From the NCBI RefSeq assembly GCF_022761125.1, contig NZ_JAKWJR010000002.1:372001-436000 (forward strand): a DNA stretch of 64,000 nucleotides. Reading direction: 5' to 3'. Each line of letters begins with the position of its first letter. Positions within the stretch are counted from its first letter, which is position 1. The position numbers and the translations under genes are program-made. The notes under the pieces were generated by a model that saw nothing but the letters and a program-made list of their open reading frames with translations, was not told the origin of the DNA and did not search any database. This stretch comes from Nocardioides sp. SR21. GTDB taxonomy: Bacteria > Actinomycetota > Actinomycetes > Propionibacteriales > Nocardioidaceae. Positions 54,913 to 63,669 of this stretch are shown here, piece by piece.

Positions 54913-57135
54913 ATGACCGCCGCCGAGCGCGCCCAGCGCGCGTCCGACGCCGACGAGCTCTGCGCCAAGGCGTACGAGCAGAGCGGGGGACCGGGCTCCG
55001 GCGCCGCGCTGGTCGCGGTCGGCGGGTACGGCCGGGGCGAGCTCGCGCCGTACTCCGACCTCGACGTCGTGCTGGTCTCGGCGGAGGGTGTCGACGTGCG
55101 GCAGGTGGCCGAGCAGGTCTGGTACCCGCTCTGGGACTCCGGCTCGAAGCTCGACCACTCGGTGCGCACGTTCCCGGAGATGGTCGCCGCGTCCGACGCC
55201 GACCTGAAGGTCGCGCTCGGGCTGCTCGACCTGCGGCACCTCGCGGGCGACCCCGCGCTGACACTGCAGCTGCGGACGACGATGCTCGGGCAGTGGCGCC
55301 GGAGCGCCCGCGACCGGCTGCCCGCGCTGCACGACCTGGTCCGCAACCGGCACGACCTGGTCGGTGAGCTCGCGCACCTGTCGGTGCCGGACCTCAAGGA
55401 GGCCGAGGGCGGGCTCCGCGACGCGACCGTGCTGAAGGCGCTGGTGGCCACCTGGCTCGTGGACGTGCCGCACGTCGAGCTGGAGCGCACCCGGGTCGCC
55501 CTGCTCGACCTGCGCGACCAGGTGCAGGACTGTGCCGGTCGCGCCACCGACCGGATCGCCCCGGAGATGTGGGAGCTCCTCGCCGAGCGGCTCGAGCTCG
55601 CCGACGCCCGGGCCGCGCAGGTGCAGGTCCGTGAGCTCGGCCGGCGGATGGCGCACCTGTCGCACCTGACGTGGCGCCGGGTCGACGCCGCGCTGGCCCG
55701 GCCCGCGGCGTACGAGTCGGCCCGTCGCCCGGGCCTGACGCCGCTCGCGCCGGGCGTGGCGCTCGCCAGCGGCGAGGTGGTCCTCGACGCGCGGGCCCGC
55801 CCCGCCGAGGACCCGGCCCTGCTGCTCCGCGCCGCCGCGATCGCGGCCGAGCGCGACGTCGTGCTCGCTCCGGCGACCGCGGCTCGCCTGGTCCGCGAGT
55901 GCGCGCCGCTGCCGGTCCCGTGGCCCGACGAGGCCCGCCAGCTGCTGGTCCGGCTGCTCGCCTCCGGTCGCGGCCTGCTGGGCGTGTGGGAGACCCTGGA
56001 GGAGACCGGGGCGCTCGACAGCTTCCTGCCGGAGTGGGAACGGGTCCGGCTGCTGCCGCACGCGTCCGCGATCCACCGGTTCACCGTCGACCGGCACGTC
56101 GTCGAGACCTGCGTCGAGGCGTCCACGCTGATCCGCGACGTGGCGCGCCCGGACGTGCTGATGGTCGCCGCGCTGCTGCACGACATCGGCAAGGGGGGCC
56201 TCGTCTCGCACAGCGTCGCGGGGGAGCCGATCGCTCGCGAGATCGCCGCGCGGATGGGCTTCGCCCCGGACGCCGTCGACCTGATCGCGCGGCTGGTCCG
56301 CTGGCACCTGCTGCTGTCCGAGACGGCCACCACGCGAGATCCCGACGACCCGGCGACCGTCGAGCTGGTGTCGTCCCAGGTGGGTGACACCGAGGCGCTC
56401 TCGCTGCTGCTCGCGCTCACCGAGGCCGACGCCAAGGCCACCGCGCCCAAGGCCTGGTCGTCCTGGCGCTCGGGCCTGATCCGCGACCTCGCGCGCCGTA
56501 CGCGCGCCGCGCTCGACTCGGGCGCCGCGCTCCCGCCGATCGTGATCGACGAGCTCGAGATCCCACGCGCCGTACGCCGCCGCGGGTCCGCCTCGATCGA
56601 GACCGAGGCCGCCGGCGATGGGACCCGCGTCACGGTGATCGCGCCGGACCGGGTGGGTCTGCTCGCGGACGTGGCCGCGATGTTCGCGATGCAGCGGGTC
56701 CCGGTCCGGGCGGCCCGGGCGTGGGCGCAGGAGCAGTACGGCGTCTCCGTGTGGGAGGTCGGCGAGCCCGACCTCGACCCGGCGGTGCTGCGGCAGCGCT
56801 TCGAGGCCGTCGTCGACAAGCGCGTCGACGTCGCTCGCCGGCTCACCGGACCGGCTGCGGCGTTGGACCCGTCGGTGGTCGTGCGCCCCGAGGCGTCCGA
56901 CCAGGCCACCGTGCTCGAGGTGCGCGCGGCCGACCGCCCCGGGGTGCTCTACCAGGTGTGCGCGGCCCTTGCGGGCCTGGACGTGGCGGTGCGCTCCGCG
57001 CACGTCGACACGCTCGGGCCCCAGGCGGTCGACGTGTTCTACCTGCAGGAGGCCTCGGCCGGCGTGCTGTCGGACCGCCGCGCGGCCGAGGCGGCGCATG
57101 CGGTGCGCGACGCCCTCACTGCGGCGGCGGGCTGA
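54913..57135 (+). CDS. glnD: [Protein-PII] nucleotidyltransferase GlnD
   Basis: 740 codons from ATG 54913. Nucleotidyltransferase domain with GGYGRGELAPYSDLD (37-51), an HD hydrolase domain with LLHDIGKG (H423-D424), and two C-terminal ACT domains that sense glutamine (from about residue 575 and 655). It modifies and demodifies PII according to nitrogen state. Shorter than the E. coli enzyme, mainly at the N-terminus, as in other actinobacteria where it acts as an adenylyltransferase. Confidence 0.95.
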   Translation: MTAAERAQRASDADELCAKAYEQSGGPGSGAALVAVGGYGRGELAPYSDLDVVLVSAEGVDVRQVAEQVWYPLWDSGSKLDHSVRTFPEMVAASDADLKVALGLLDLRHLAGDPALTLQLRTTMLGQWRRSARDRLPALHDLVRNRHDLVGELAHLSVPDLKEAEGGLRDATVLKALVATWLVDVPHVELERTRVALLDLRDQVQDCAGRATDRIAPEMWELLAERLELADARAAQVQVRELGRRMAHLSHLTWRRVDAALARPAAYESARRPGLTPLAPGVALASGEVVLDARARPAEDPALLLRAAAIAAERDVVLAPATAARLVRECAPLPVPWPDEARQLLVRLLASGRGLLGVWETLEETGALDSFLPEWERVRLLPHASAIHRFTVDRHVVETCVEASTLIRDVARPDVLMVAALLHDIGKGGLVSHSVAGEPIAREIAARMGFAPDAVDLIARLVRWHLLLSETATTRDPDDPATVELVSSQVGDTEALSLLLALTEADAKATAPKAWSSWRSGLIRDLARRTRAALDSGAALPPIVIDELEIPRAVRRRGSASIETEAAGDGTRVTVIAPDRVGLLADVAAMFAMQRVPVRAARAWAQEQYGVSVWEVGEPDLDPAVLRQRFEAVVDKRVDVARRLTGPAAALDPSVVVRPEASDQATVLEVRAADRPGVLYQVCAALAGLDVAVRSAHVDTLGPQAVDVFYLQEASAGVLSDRRAAEAAHAVRDALTAAAG

Positions 57136-57242
57136 TGCGGGTATCGGCTGGCAGGTGCCCCGAAACCCGCGATGTCGGGAGCGCGCGGGACGCCGACTAG
57201 GCTGGGACCCGTCTCTGCCGTCATCCAGCACAGGACCACGAC

Positions 57243-58817
57243 TTGTTCGCCACACTCTCCGACCGGCTCGCCGATACCTTCAAGAACCTTCGGGGCAAGG
57301 GCCGGCTCTCCGAGGCCGACATCGACGCCACCGCGCGCGAGATCCGGATCGCGCTGCTGGAGGCCGACGTCGCCCTCCCCGTGGTGAAGGAGTTCGTCGC
57401 CGCGGTCAAGGAGCGGGCGCGCGGCGAGGAGGTCAGCCAGGCGCTGAACCCCGCCCAGCAGGTCGTGAAGATCGTCAACGAGGAGCTCGTCAACATCCTC
57501 GGTGGCGAGACCCGCCGGCTGCGGTACGCCAAGTCCGGCCCGACCGTCATCATGCTCGCCGGCCTCCAGGGTGCCGGCAAGACGACGCTGGCCGCCAAGC
57601 TCGCGCTGTGGCTCAAGGAGCAGGGCCGCTCGCCGATGCTCGTCGCCGCCGACCTCCAGCGCCCGAACGCCGTCAACCAGCTCCAGGTGAACGGCGAGCG
57701 CGTCGGCGTCACCGTGTTCGCGCCCGAGCCGGGCAACGGCGTCGGCGACCCGGTCGCGGTCTCGCGGGCCGCGATCGAGGAGGCCAAGCGCACCCTCCAC
57801 GACACCGTCATCGTCGACACCGCCGGCCGCCTCGGCGTGGACGCCGAGCTGATGCAGCAGGCCGCGGACATCCGCGACGCCGTGCAGCCCGACGAGGTGC
57901 TGTTCGTCGTCGACGCGATGATCGGCCAGGACGCCGTGATCACCGCCCAGGCGTTCCTCGACGGGGTCGGGTACGACGGCGTCGTACTCACCAAGCTCGA
58001 CGGTGACGCCCGCGGTGGTGCCGCGCTCTCGATCGCCTCGATCACCGGCAAGCCGGTCATGTTCGCCTCCAACGGCGAGAAGATGACCGACTTCGACCTG
58101 TTCCACCCCGACCGCATGGCCTCGCGGATCCTCGACATGGGTGACGTGATGACCCTGATCGAGCAGGCCGAGAAGACCTTCGACGCCGAGCAGGCGGCCA
58201 AGGCGGCGGCCAAGCTCACCGGTGAGGGCGGCGAGTTCACCCTCGACGACTTCCTCGAGCAGATGCAGCAGGTCCGCAAGCTCGGCTCGATGTCGAAGAT
58301 CATGGGGATGCTGCCCGGGATGGGCCAGTTCCGCGACCAGCTCGAGAACTTCGACGAGCGCGAGATCGACCGGATCCAGGCGATCATCCAGTCGATGACG
58401 CCGGCCGAGCGGGCCAACCCGAAGATGATCGACGGCTCGCGCCGCGCCCGCATCGCCAAGGGCTCCGGCCGCCAGGTCTCCGACGTCAACCAGCTCGTCG
58501 ACCGGTTCTTCGAGGCCCGGAAGATGATGCAGAGCTTCGCCAAGGGCGGCGGGATCCCCGGGATGCCGGGCATGCCCGGGATGCCCGGGATGGGTGGCAA
58601 GCGGTCCAAGGCCAAGCAGGCGCCCAAGAAGGGCAAGGGCAAGCGCGTCTCGGGCAACCCGGCGAAGGCCGCCCAGCAGGCCGCTGCCCAGAAGGACAAG
58701 GCCGCCTCCGCCGGCGCCAACCCGTTCGGCAACCCGGGTGGCGCCGAGCCGGTCGACTACGAGAAGGCCGCCGCCGCGCTCGACCTGCCCAAGGACTTCT
58801 CCAAGTTCCTCAAGTGA
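57243..58817 (+). CDS. ffh: Signal recognition particle protein Ffh
   Basis: 524 codons from TTG 57243. NG domain with GLQGAGKTT (107-115), DTAGRLGVD and TKLDGDARGG, then the Met-rich M domain (FLEQMQQVRKLGSMSKIMGMLPGM) that binds signal peptides and 4.5S RNA. The C-terminal tail has a GMPGMPGMPGM run and is Lys/Ala rich. A TAGGCT box (57200-57205) may be its promoter. Confidence 0.97.
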   Translation: MFATLSDRLADTFKNLRGKGRLSEADIDATAREIRIALLEADVALPVVKEFVAAVKERARGEEVSQALNPAQQVVKIVNEELVNILGGETRRLRYAKSGPTVIMLAGLQGAGKTTLAAKLALWLKEQGRSPMLVAADLQRPNAVNQLQVNGERVGVTVFAPEPGNGVGDPVAVSRAAIEEAKRTLHDTVIVDTAGRLGVDAELMQQAADIRDAVQPDEVLFVVDAMIGQDAVITAQAFLDGVGYDGVVLTKLDGDARGGAALSIASITGKPVMFASNGEKMTDFDLFHPDRMASRILDMGDVMTLIEQAEKTFDAEQAAKAAAKLTGEGGEFTLDDFLEQMQQVRKLGSMSKIMGMLPGMGQFRDQLENFDEREIDRIQAIIQSMTPAERANPKMIDGSRRARIAKGSGRQVSDVNQLVDRFFEARKMMQSFAKGGGIPGMPGMPGMPGMGGKRSKAKQAPKKGKGKRVSGNPAKAAQQAAAQKDKAASAGANPFGNPGGAEPVDYEKAAAALDLPKDFSKFLK

Positions 58818-58932
58818 TCAAGCGCCCAGTCGGCCGCGAGCGGGCGGCGTCGGGTGACGAGGTCGAGGCGCACCGGTCGCGGGCTCGCAAGCTCGTCCGC
58901 GCGGCTTGCTACCAGTGAGACGAGAAGCAATC

Positions 58933-59295
58933 GTGACCACTCTCATCGTCGACGCCGCGAACGTCGTCGGCAGCCGCCCCGACGGGTGGTGGAAGGACCG
59001 CGCCGGCGCCGCGCGCCGGCTGCACGAGCAGCTGCTCGTCGCGGACCTGCCGTACGACGAGGTGGTCGTCGTGCTCGAAGGTGCGGCCAAGGGCGGCACC
59101 AAGGCCGGCCGCGACGGCCACGTCCGCACGGTGCACGCCAAGGGCTCCGGCGACGAGACGATCCTCGAGCAGGCGCGGCTCGCCGCGGCGAAGGGTCGCA
59201 CCGTGGTGGTCACCGCCGACCGGATGCTCCAGGCCAGGGTCGGGGGAGTCGGCGCCCAGGCGCTCAGCCCGTCCTGGCTGCTCGACCAGCTCTGA
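58933..59295 (+). CDS. NYN/PIN-like domain protein
   Basis: 120 codons from GTG 58933. It begins TLIVDAANVVGSRPDGWW, the Asp-Ala-Ala-Asn motif of NYN/PIN-like nucleases (YacP-related), and ends with VVVTADRMLQARV, the second acidic strand. Family members are probable RNases, although databases sometimes label them NTP pyrophosphohydrolases. A degenerate repeat of the 'cgaggtcgag' kind fills the gap after ffh. Confidence 0.8.
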   Translation: MTTLIVDAANVVGSRPDGWWKDRAGAARRLHEQLLVADLPYDEVVVVLEGAAKGGTKAGRDGHVRTVHAKGSGDETILEQARLAAAKGRTVVVTADRMLQARVGGVGAQALSPSWLLDQL

Positions 59296-59321
59296 GCTGC
59301 CCCGGGCCGAGCTCGCGAGGA

Positions 59322-59380
59322 TCGAGACACCCGGATCGGCCCGTTTCCACAGGCTCCGAGGGCCGTTCGGGGTGTCTCGA
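59322..59380. repeat. Long imperfect hairpin between two genes
   Basis: TCGAGACACCCGGATCGGCCC (59322-59342) pairs with GGGCCGTTCGGGGTGTCTCG (59360-59379) and the next base, with three mismatches. The loop is 17 bases. It may act as terminator for the NYN gene. Confidence 0.6.
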
Positions 59381-59500
59381 GGAATCCCGGCTGCGGCCGA
59401 GCACCCGCTACGATGGGTGACAGCTCAACAAGTTCAGGGTTTCACGCGTCTTGGAGGTGGGTTCGGCGCGTCGTATCGACGCACCCGAAAGGCCCACCCC

Positions 59501-60727
59501 GTGTCACCCCTCGCTTCCTACCGGCGACTCTTCGAGCTCGCCGGGCCGGCGTACGTCGCCGTCGCCTTCGTCGCCCGGCTGCCGCTCGCCATGTCCCAGC
59601 TCGGCACCCTCCTGCTCGTCTCCGGCGCCACCGGCAGCTACGGCCTCGGCGGGCTCGCCGCCGGTGCGCTGGCGATCGCCAACGCGGTCGGCGCGCCGTT
59701 CGCCGGCTCCCTGGCCGACCGGATCGGTCAGCGCCAGGTCGTGCTCGTCCAGTCGCTCGCCGGCGCGGCGTCCCTGACCCTGCTGGTCGCGCTGGTCCAC
59801 GGCGGTGCCGCCGACGCCGCGGTGGTCGCGGTCGCGGCCCTCGCCGGCCTGACCATGCCGCAGGTCGGCCCGCTGGCCCGTGCGCGCTGGCGCCCGATCA
59901 CCGGCGGCCAGCGCCGCCTGGTGGACGTCGCGTTCTCGTACGAGGGCGCTGCCGACGAGGCGTCGTTCGCGATCGGCCCGGCGCTGGTCGGCCTCGGCGT
60001 CGTGGCGTTCTCCCCGAGCGGCGCGCTGCTGCTCGCCGCCGCGATGCTCGCGGTGTTCGGCACGGCGTTCGCGCTGCACCCGACCGCCCGCACCACGCGT
60101 GGCGAGGGCCCGCAGCTCCCGACCGGCCGGCTGTTCTCGCCCGCCCTGGTCGTGCTGATCACCGCCCAGCTGTTGATCGGCGTGCTGTTCGGCGCCACCC
60201 AGACCGGCACGACCGTGCTGGCGACCGAGGTGGGTCAGCCCGGTCTCGCCGGCCTCGTGCACGCCACCCTCGGCGTGGGCAGCGCACTCGCCGGCATCGC
60301 GACCGCGTTCATCCCCGAGCGGATCGGGCCCGAACGCCGGATCCTGGTCGCGGCCTCGGCCCTGCTCGTCTTCAGCGTGCCGCTGCTCCTCGTCGACGGA
60401 CTGCCCGCGCTCGTCCTGGTCGTCGGCATCCTCGGCTTCGCCGTGGCGCCGTTCATGATCGGCGTGTTCACGCTGGGGGAGCGGGTCGTGCACCCGAGCC
60501 GGGTGGCGACCACGATGACCGTGCTCGCCAGCGCCACCGGTCTCGGCTACGCGCTCGGCTCCGGCGTGGCCGGCCGGCTCGCGGACCAGCACGGCTACAC
60601 CGCCGCGTTCGCGGTCACGGTGTCCGCCATGGCGATCGCCGTGATCCTGGTCGTGGCCTCGCAGCGGCTGCTGCGCAACGCCCTCGCCGCTGCCAAGCCC
60701 GCACCGGAGCTGGTGACCGCCGCCTAG
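59501..60727 (+). CDS. MFS transporter
   Basis: 408 codons from GTG 59501. About 12 membrane segments; loop motif AGSLADRIGQRQVVL and a second half GLGYALGSGVAGRLADQHG. Substrate unknown. The leader from a TACGAT box (59409-59414) is about 85 bases and contains a perfect GCGTCG/CGACGC hairpin near 59468-59482. Confidence 0.88.
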   Translation: MSPLASYRRLFELAGPAYVAVAFVARLPLAMSQLGTLLLVSGATGSYGLGGLAAGALAIANAVGAPFAGSLADRIGQRQVVLVQSLAGAASLTLLVALVHGGAADAAVVAVAALAGLTMPQVGPLARARWRPITGGQRRLVDVAFSYEGAADEASFAIGPALVGLGVVAFSPSGALLLAAAMLAVFGTAFALHPTARTTRGEGPQLPTGRLFSPALVVLITAQLLIGVLFGATQTGTTVLATEVGQPGLAGLVHATLGVGSALAGIATAFIPERIGPERRILVAASALLVFSVPLLLVDGLPALVLVVGILGFAVAPFMIGVFTLGERVVHPSRVATTMTVLASATGLGYALGSGVAGRLADQHGYTAAFAVTVSAMAIAVILVVASQRLLRNALAAAKPAPELVTAA

Positions 60728-60793
60728 GGTCTCGCAGGCTCGGTCGCGCGGCCTGCTCGACCACCATCATCGAGATCGCTGGCGTGTCTTCGA

Positions 60794-60799
60794 TAACGT
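60794..60799 (+). promoter_or_regulatory. Probable -10 box (TAACGT), leaderless mRNA
   Basis: TAACGT ends 7 bases before ATG 60807, with no ribosome site between. Confidence 0.5.
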
Positions 60800-60806
60800 C
60801 CGGGGC

Positions 60807-61883
60807 ATGGCTGCTGCGCTCCGCTTCTCCGGCCCCGTCCTGCCCGACGGCGAACCCCGCGACCTGTACGTCGTCGACGGCGCGATCACGCTCGAGCCGG
60901 TCGCCGGCGCCGAGCGCGCCGTGGACGGCTGGATCGTGCCCGGGCTGGTCGACGCGCACTGCCACCTCGGCCTCGACGACGACGGCGCGATCTCCGACGA
61001 GGCGACCGAGGAGCAGGCCGTCCTGGACCGCGACGCCGGTGCGCTGCTGATCCGCGACTGCGGCTCCGCGGCCGACACCGCGTGGGTCCACGAGCGGGAG
61101 GACCTGCCGCGGCTGATCCGCGCCGGGCGGCACATCGCGCGCACCAAGCGCTACATCCGCAACTACGCCCACGAGGTGGAGCCCGCCGAGCTCGCGACGT
61201 ACGTCGCCCAGGAGGCGCAGCGCGGCGACGGCTGGGTGAAGCTGGTGGGCGACTGGATCTCCCGCGAGGACGGCGACCTGCGGCCGTCGTTCCCGCCCGA
61301 GGCGTTCGCCGAGGCGATCGCCGCCGCGCACGAGCACGGCGCGAAGGTCACCGCGCACTGCTTCGGCCACGAGGTGCTCACCGGCCTGATCGAGGCCGGC
61401 ATCGACTGCATCGAGCACGGCACCGGCCTGCAGCTGGACCAGATCGAGGCGATGGCGGCCCGCGACGTCGCGCTGGTGCCCACGGTGATGCAGCTCGACA
61501 AGTTCCCCGGCTACGCCGCAGCGGGCCGCGAGAAGTTCCCCGACTACACCTCGACCATGACCGACCTGTACGTCCGGCGCCGCGACACGATCATGGCGGC
61601 GTACGACGCCGGGATCGCGCTGTACGCCGGCTCCGACGGCGGCGGCATCAGCCGGCACGGCAACCTGGCCGGCGAGGTGATCGCGATGGTCGCCCTCGGG
61701 CTGCCCGCCGAGTACGCGCTCGGGGCGGCTTCCTGGCGGGCCCGTGACTGGCTGGGCTGGAACGCCACGCTCGACGAGGGCGCGCCCGCGGACTTCGTCG
61801 TGTACGACGCGAACCCGCTCGAGGACCTGTCGGTCCTGCTCCGTCCCGCGTGCGTGGTGCTGCGCGGGCGGGTCGTGGCCTGA
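60807..61883 (+). CDS. Amidohydrolase family protein
   Basis: 358 codons from ATG 60807. Metal-dependent hydrolase with HxH at H51 and H53 (VDAHCHLG), a probable bridging Lys in WVKLVGDW, His in TAHCFGH and IEHGTG, and the Asp in YAGSDGGG. The set is typical of the imidazolonepropionase/prolidase-like branch. Substrate unknown. Confidence 0.88.
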   Translation: MAAALRFSGPVLPDGEPRDLYVVDGAITLEPVAGAERAVDGWIVPGLVDAHCHLGLDDDGAISDEATEEQAVLDRDAGALLIRDCGSAADTAWVHEREDLPRLIRAGRHIARTKRYIRNYAHEVEPAELATYVAQEAQRGDGWVKLVGDWISREDGDLRPSFPPEAFAEAIAAAHEHGAKVTAHCFGHEVLTGLIEAGIDCIEHGTGLQLDQIEAMAARDVALVPTVMQLDKFPGYAAAGREKFPDYTSTMTDLYVRRRDTIMAAYDAGIALYAGSDGGGISRHGNLAGEVIAMVALGLPAEYALGAASWRARDWLGWNATLDEGAPADFVVYDANPLEDLSVLLRPACVVLRGRVVA

Positions 61884-61887
61884 GGCC

Positions 61888-62802
61888 CTAGACCTCGGGC
61901 ACGGCCCGGACGAGCTTGACCTTGCCGTCAGACACGTGGAACCAGCGTGGCGTCGGGCCGTCGTCGCCGATCCGCTTGAGCAGGCCGGTCATCACGTAGT
62001 TGAACCACTTGCGGTCCTGCTCCGCCGGGCGGTCGGTCCGGGCCTCGGTCTCACCCCGGGTGCGCAGCGCCAGCTGGCGGGCGGTGAGCACGTGCGTGCC
62101 CGCGTAGAGCAGGATCTCGATCATCTTGACCTGCTCCGCCGGCACGTCGACGATCCGGTCGTCGACCACGAGCAGATCGCGCGAGGGGTTGATCCGCAGC
62201 CCGCGGAACTCGATCCAGCTGCCCACGAAGCGCATGCCCAGGTCGAGCATGCCGTCGCGTCCGTCGAGCCCGTCCTCATCCTCCTCGAGGGAGTCGTCGT
62301 CCTCGAAGCCGACGTTCTCGCCGGCCAGGACCTGGCGGACGAACGCCGACCGCTCGGCGTTCTCGGCGGCAGGGGCCCACGCGGCCGCGGTCTCGCTGCT
62401 GGTGACCGTCTCGACCGGGCGGCGGGCCACGGCCGCGAGGCGGGCCTGGAGCTCGCGCGGGCGGATCGGCTTGGGGACGTAGTCGTCGGCGCCGGCGTCG
62501 AAGCCGGCGAGGATGTCGTGCTCCTGCGAGCGGCTGCTGATGATGACGATGTACATGCCCGTGCCGGTCACCTCGCGGATCCGGCGGGTGACCTCGAGGC
62601 CGTTCATGTCGGGCATCGTCACGTCGATGGTCGCGAGCGCGGGGCGGTGCTGGAGGGCCAGCGCGATGCCGTCGGGGCCGTTCGACGCGGAGATCACCGC
62701 GAACCCCGCCTGAGCCAGCACGATCTGGAGGAGGTCCACGGTGTCCTGGTCGTCGTCGATGACGAGGGCGACAGGCTTGGCGCTCACCGAGGCTTCAGAC
62801 AC
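61888..62802 (-). CDS. Orphan response regulator with divergent output domain
   Basis: 304 codons from GTG 62802. Receiver domain (1-130) with acidic pocket D16-D18, phospho-acceptor D60 (TIDVTMPDMNG) and the Lys of VPKPIRP. An acidic linker follows (EDDDSLEEDEDG, about 155-175), then a C-terminal domain with winged-helix-like strands (GLRINPSRDLLVVDDRIVDV, LTARQLALRTRG). GATACT sits 7 bases before the GTG, which decides this start over GTG 62826. No sensor kinase is nearby. Confidence 0.85.
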   Translation of the reverse strand: MSEASVSAKPVALVIDDDQDTVDLLQIVLAQAGFAVISASNGPDGIALALQHRPALATIDVTMPDMNGLEVTRRIREVTGTGMYIVIISSRSQEHDILAGFDAGADDYVPKPIRPRELQARLAAVARRPVETVTSSETAAAWAPAAENAERSAFVRQVLAGENVGFEDDDSLEEDEDGLDGRDGMLDLGMRFVGSWIEFRGLRINPSRDLLVVDDRIVDVPAEQVKMIEILLYAGTHVLTARQLALRTRGETEARTDRPAEQDRKWFNYVMTGLLKRIGDDGPTPRWFHVSDGKVKLVRAVPEV

Positions 62803-62809
62803 GGGCCGA

Positions 62810-62815
62810 AGTATC
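62810..62815 (-). promoter_or_regulatory. Probable -10 box (GATACT), leaderless mRNA
   Basis: GATACT on the minus strand ends 7 bases before GTG 62802. Confidence 0.45.
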
Positions 62816-62835
62816 ACAGGCCCCACGGGGTCCTG

Positions 62836-63657
62836 TCAGTTCTTCTGGCGTGTCGGGACGTACCTCACTCGTGCATCGTTGCGCCGCACGAGCTCCTCGC
62901 CGAGCGAGGCCCCGGTGTGCCTGTCGATCGTGGTCCGCCAGATCTCGTTGACCCGCCGAACGTCCCCCGACGCGGTGTCCACGAAGCGGTCCTCGCGCGC
63001 CTCGACGCGGTACGTCACCGGCGTCATCCGGTCGCTGCGGAGCTCGCCGCGCAGGTGCTGCTCGCCGACGCGGACCCGCAGCTGGTACGTCGCTGCGGTG
63101 TCGTTGCGGACGACGAGGTCGACGTAGTTGTAGACGATCGTGCAGCCGACGCCCCACGGCACCACGCGACCGCTGTCGGGGAACAGGTCCAGGCTGTGCT
63201 CGGAGCGCTCGACGACCGTGAGCGCCGAGTGCAGGACCAGCCAGTGCAGCAGGTTCGCCAGCTGGCAGATCCCGCCGCCGACACCGGCGCCCACCTCGCC
63301 GTCCACGAAGCGGAGTCCGTCGACGTACCCCTTCCGGCGGGTGCAGTTGCCGACCACCCGGTTGAAGGAGAACGTCTCGCCGGGGCGGAGCACTAGGCCG
63401 TCGACCCGCGCCGAGGCGAGCCGCAGGTTCGTGACCTTGTTGTGCTGCAGGACCATCGGCACGCCCTCGAGCTCACGCAGCAGCGGAGAGCTGTGGTGCA
63501 CGAGCCGCTCGGCGAGGTCGGGTTCGCGGGTCGTGGCCCAGTCGGCGCCGGAGCGCAACCAGTGCCAGCGGCGCCTGGCCCGGTGGGCGCGGATCGCGGC
63601 GGGCCGCAGCCAGGGGTGTCGTTGCGAGGGAGTCACGTCGCTGGGACGCGCCGGCAC
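62836..63657 (-). CDS. VanW family protein
   Basis: 273 codons from GTG 63657 with GGGAG very close upstream. The VanW core is visible as LRPGETFSFNRVVGNCTRRKGY, GVGGGICQLANLLHWLVLHS and VVERSEHSLDLFPDSGRVVPWG. No signal peptide is seen; the N-terminus is basic. VanW was named from vancomycin-resistance operons, but its function is unknown and this gene is not a resistance marker by itself. Confidence 0.9.
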   Translation of the reverse strand: MPARPSDVTPSQRHPWLRPAAIRAHRARRRWHWLRSGADWATTREPDLAERLVHHSSPLLRELEGVPMVLQHNKVTNLRLASARVDGLVLRPGETFSFNRVVGNCTRRKGYVDGLRFVDGEVGAGVGGGICQLANLLHWLVLHSALTVVERSEHSLDLFPDSGRVVPWGVGCTIVYNYVDLVVRNDTAATYQLRVRVGEQHLRGELRSDRMTPVTYRVEAREDRFVDTASGDVRRVNEIWRTTIDRHTGASLGEELVRRNDARVRYVPTRQKN

Positions 63658-63669
63658 GGCTCCCGGTTG

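Noticed and set aside
58850..58922. Third copy of the dispersed TCGA palindrome after ffh
   Set aside because: Only scattered short matches (cgaggtcgag, gctcgcaagctcg) remain; too degenerate to call.
62803..62826. Earlier GTG start of the response regulator
   Set aside because: It would place the GATACT -10 box inside the coding region and adds residues not needed for the receiver fold.
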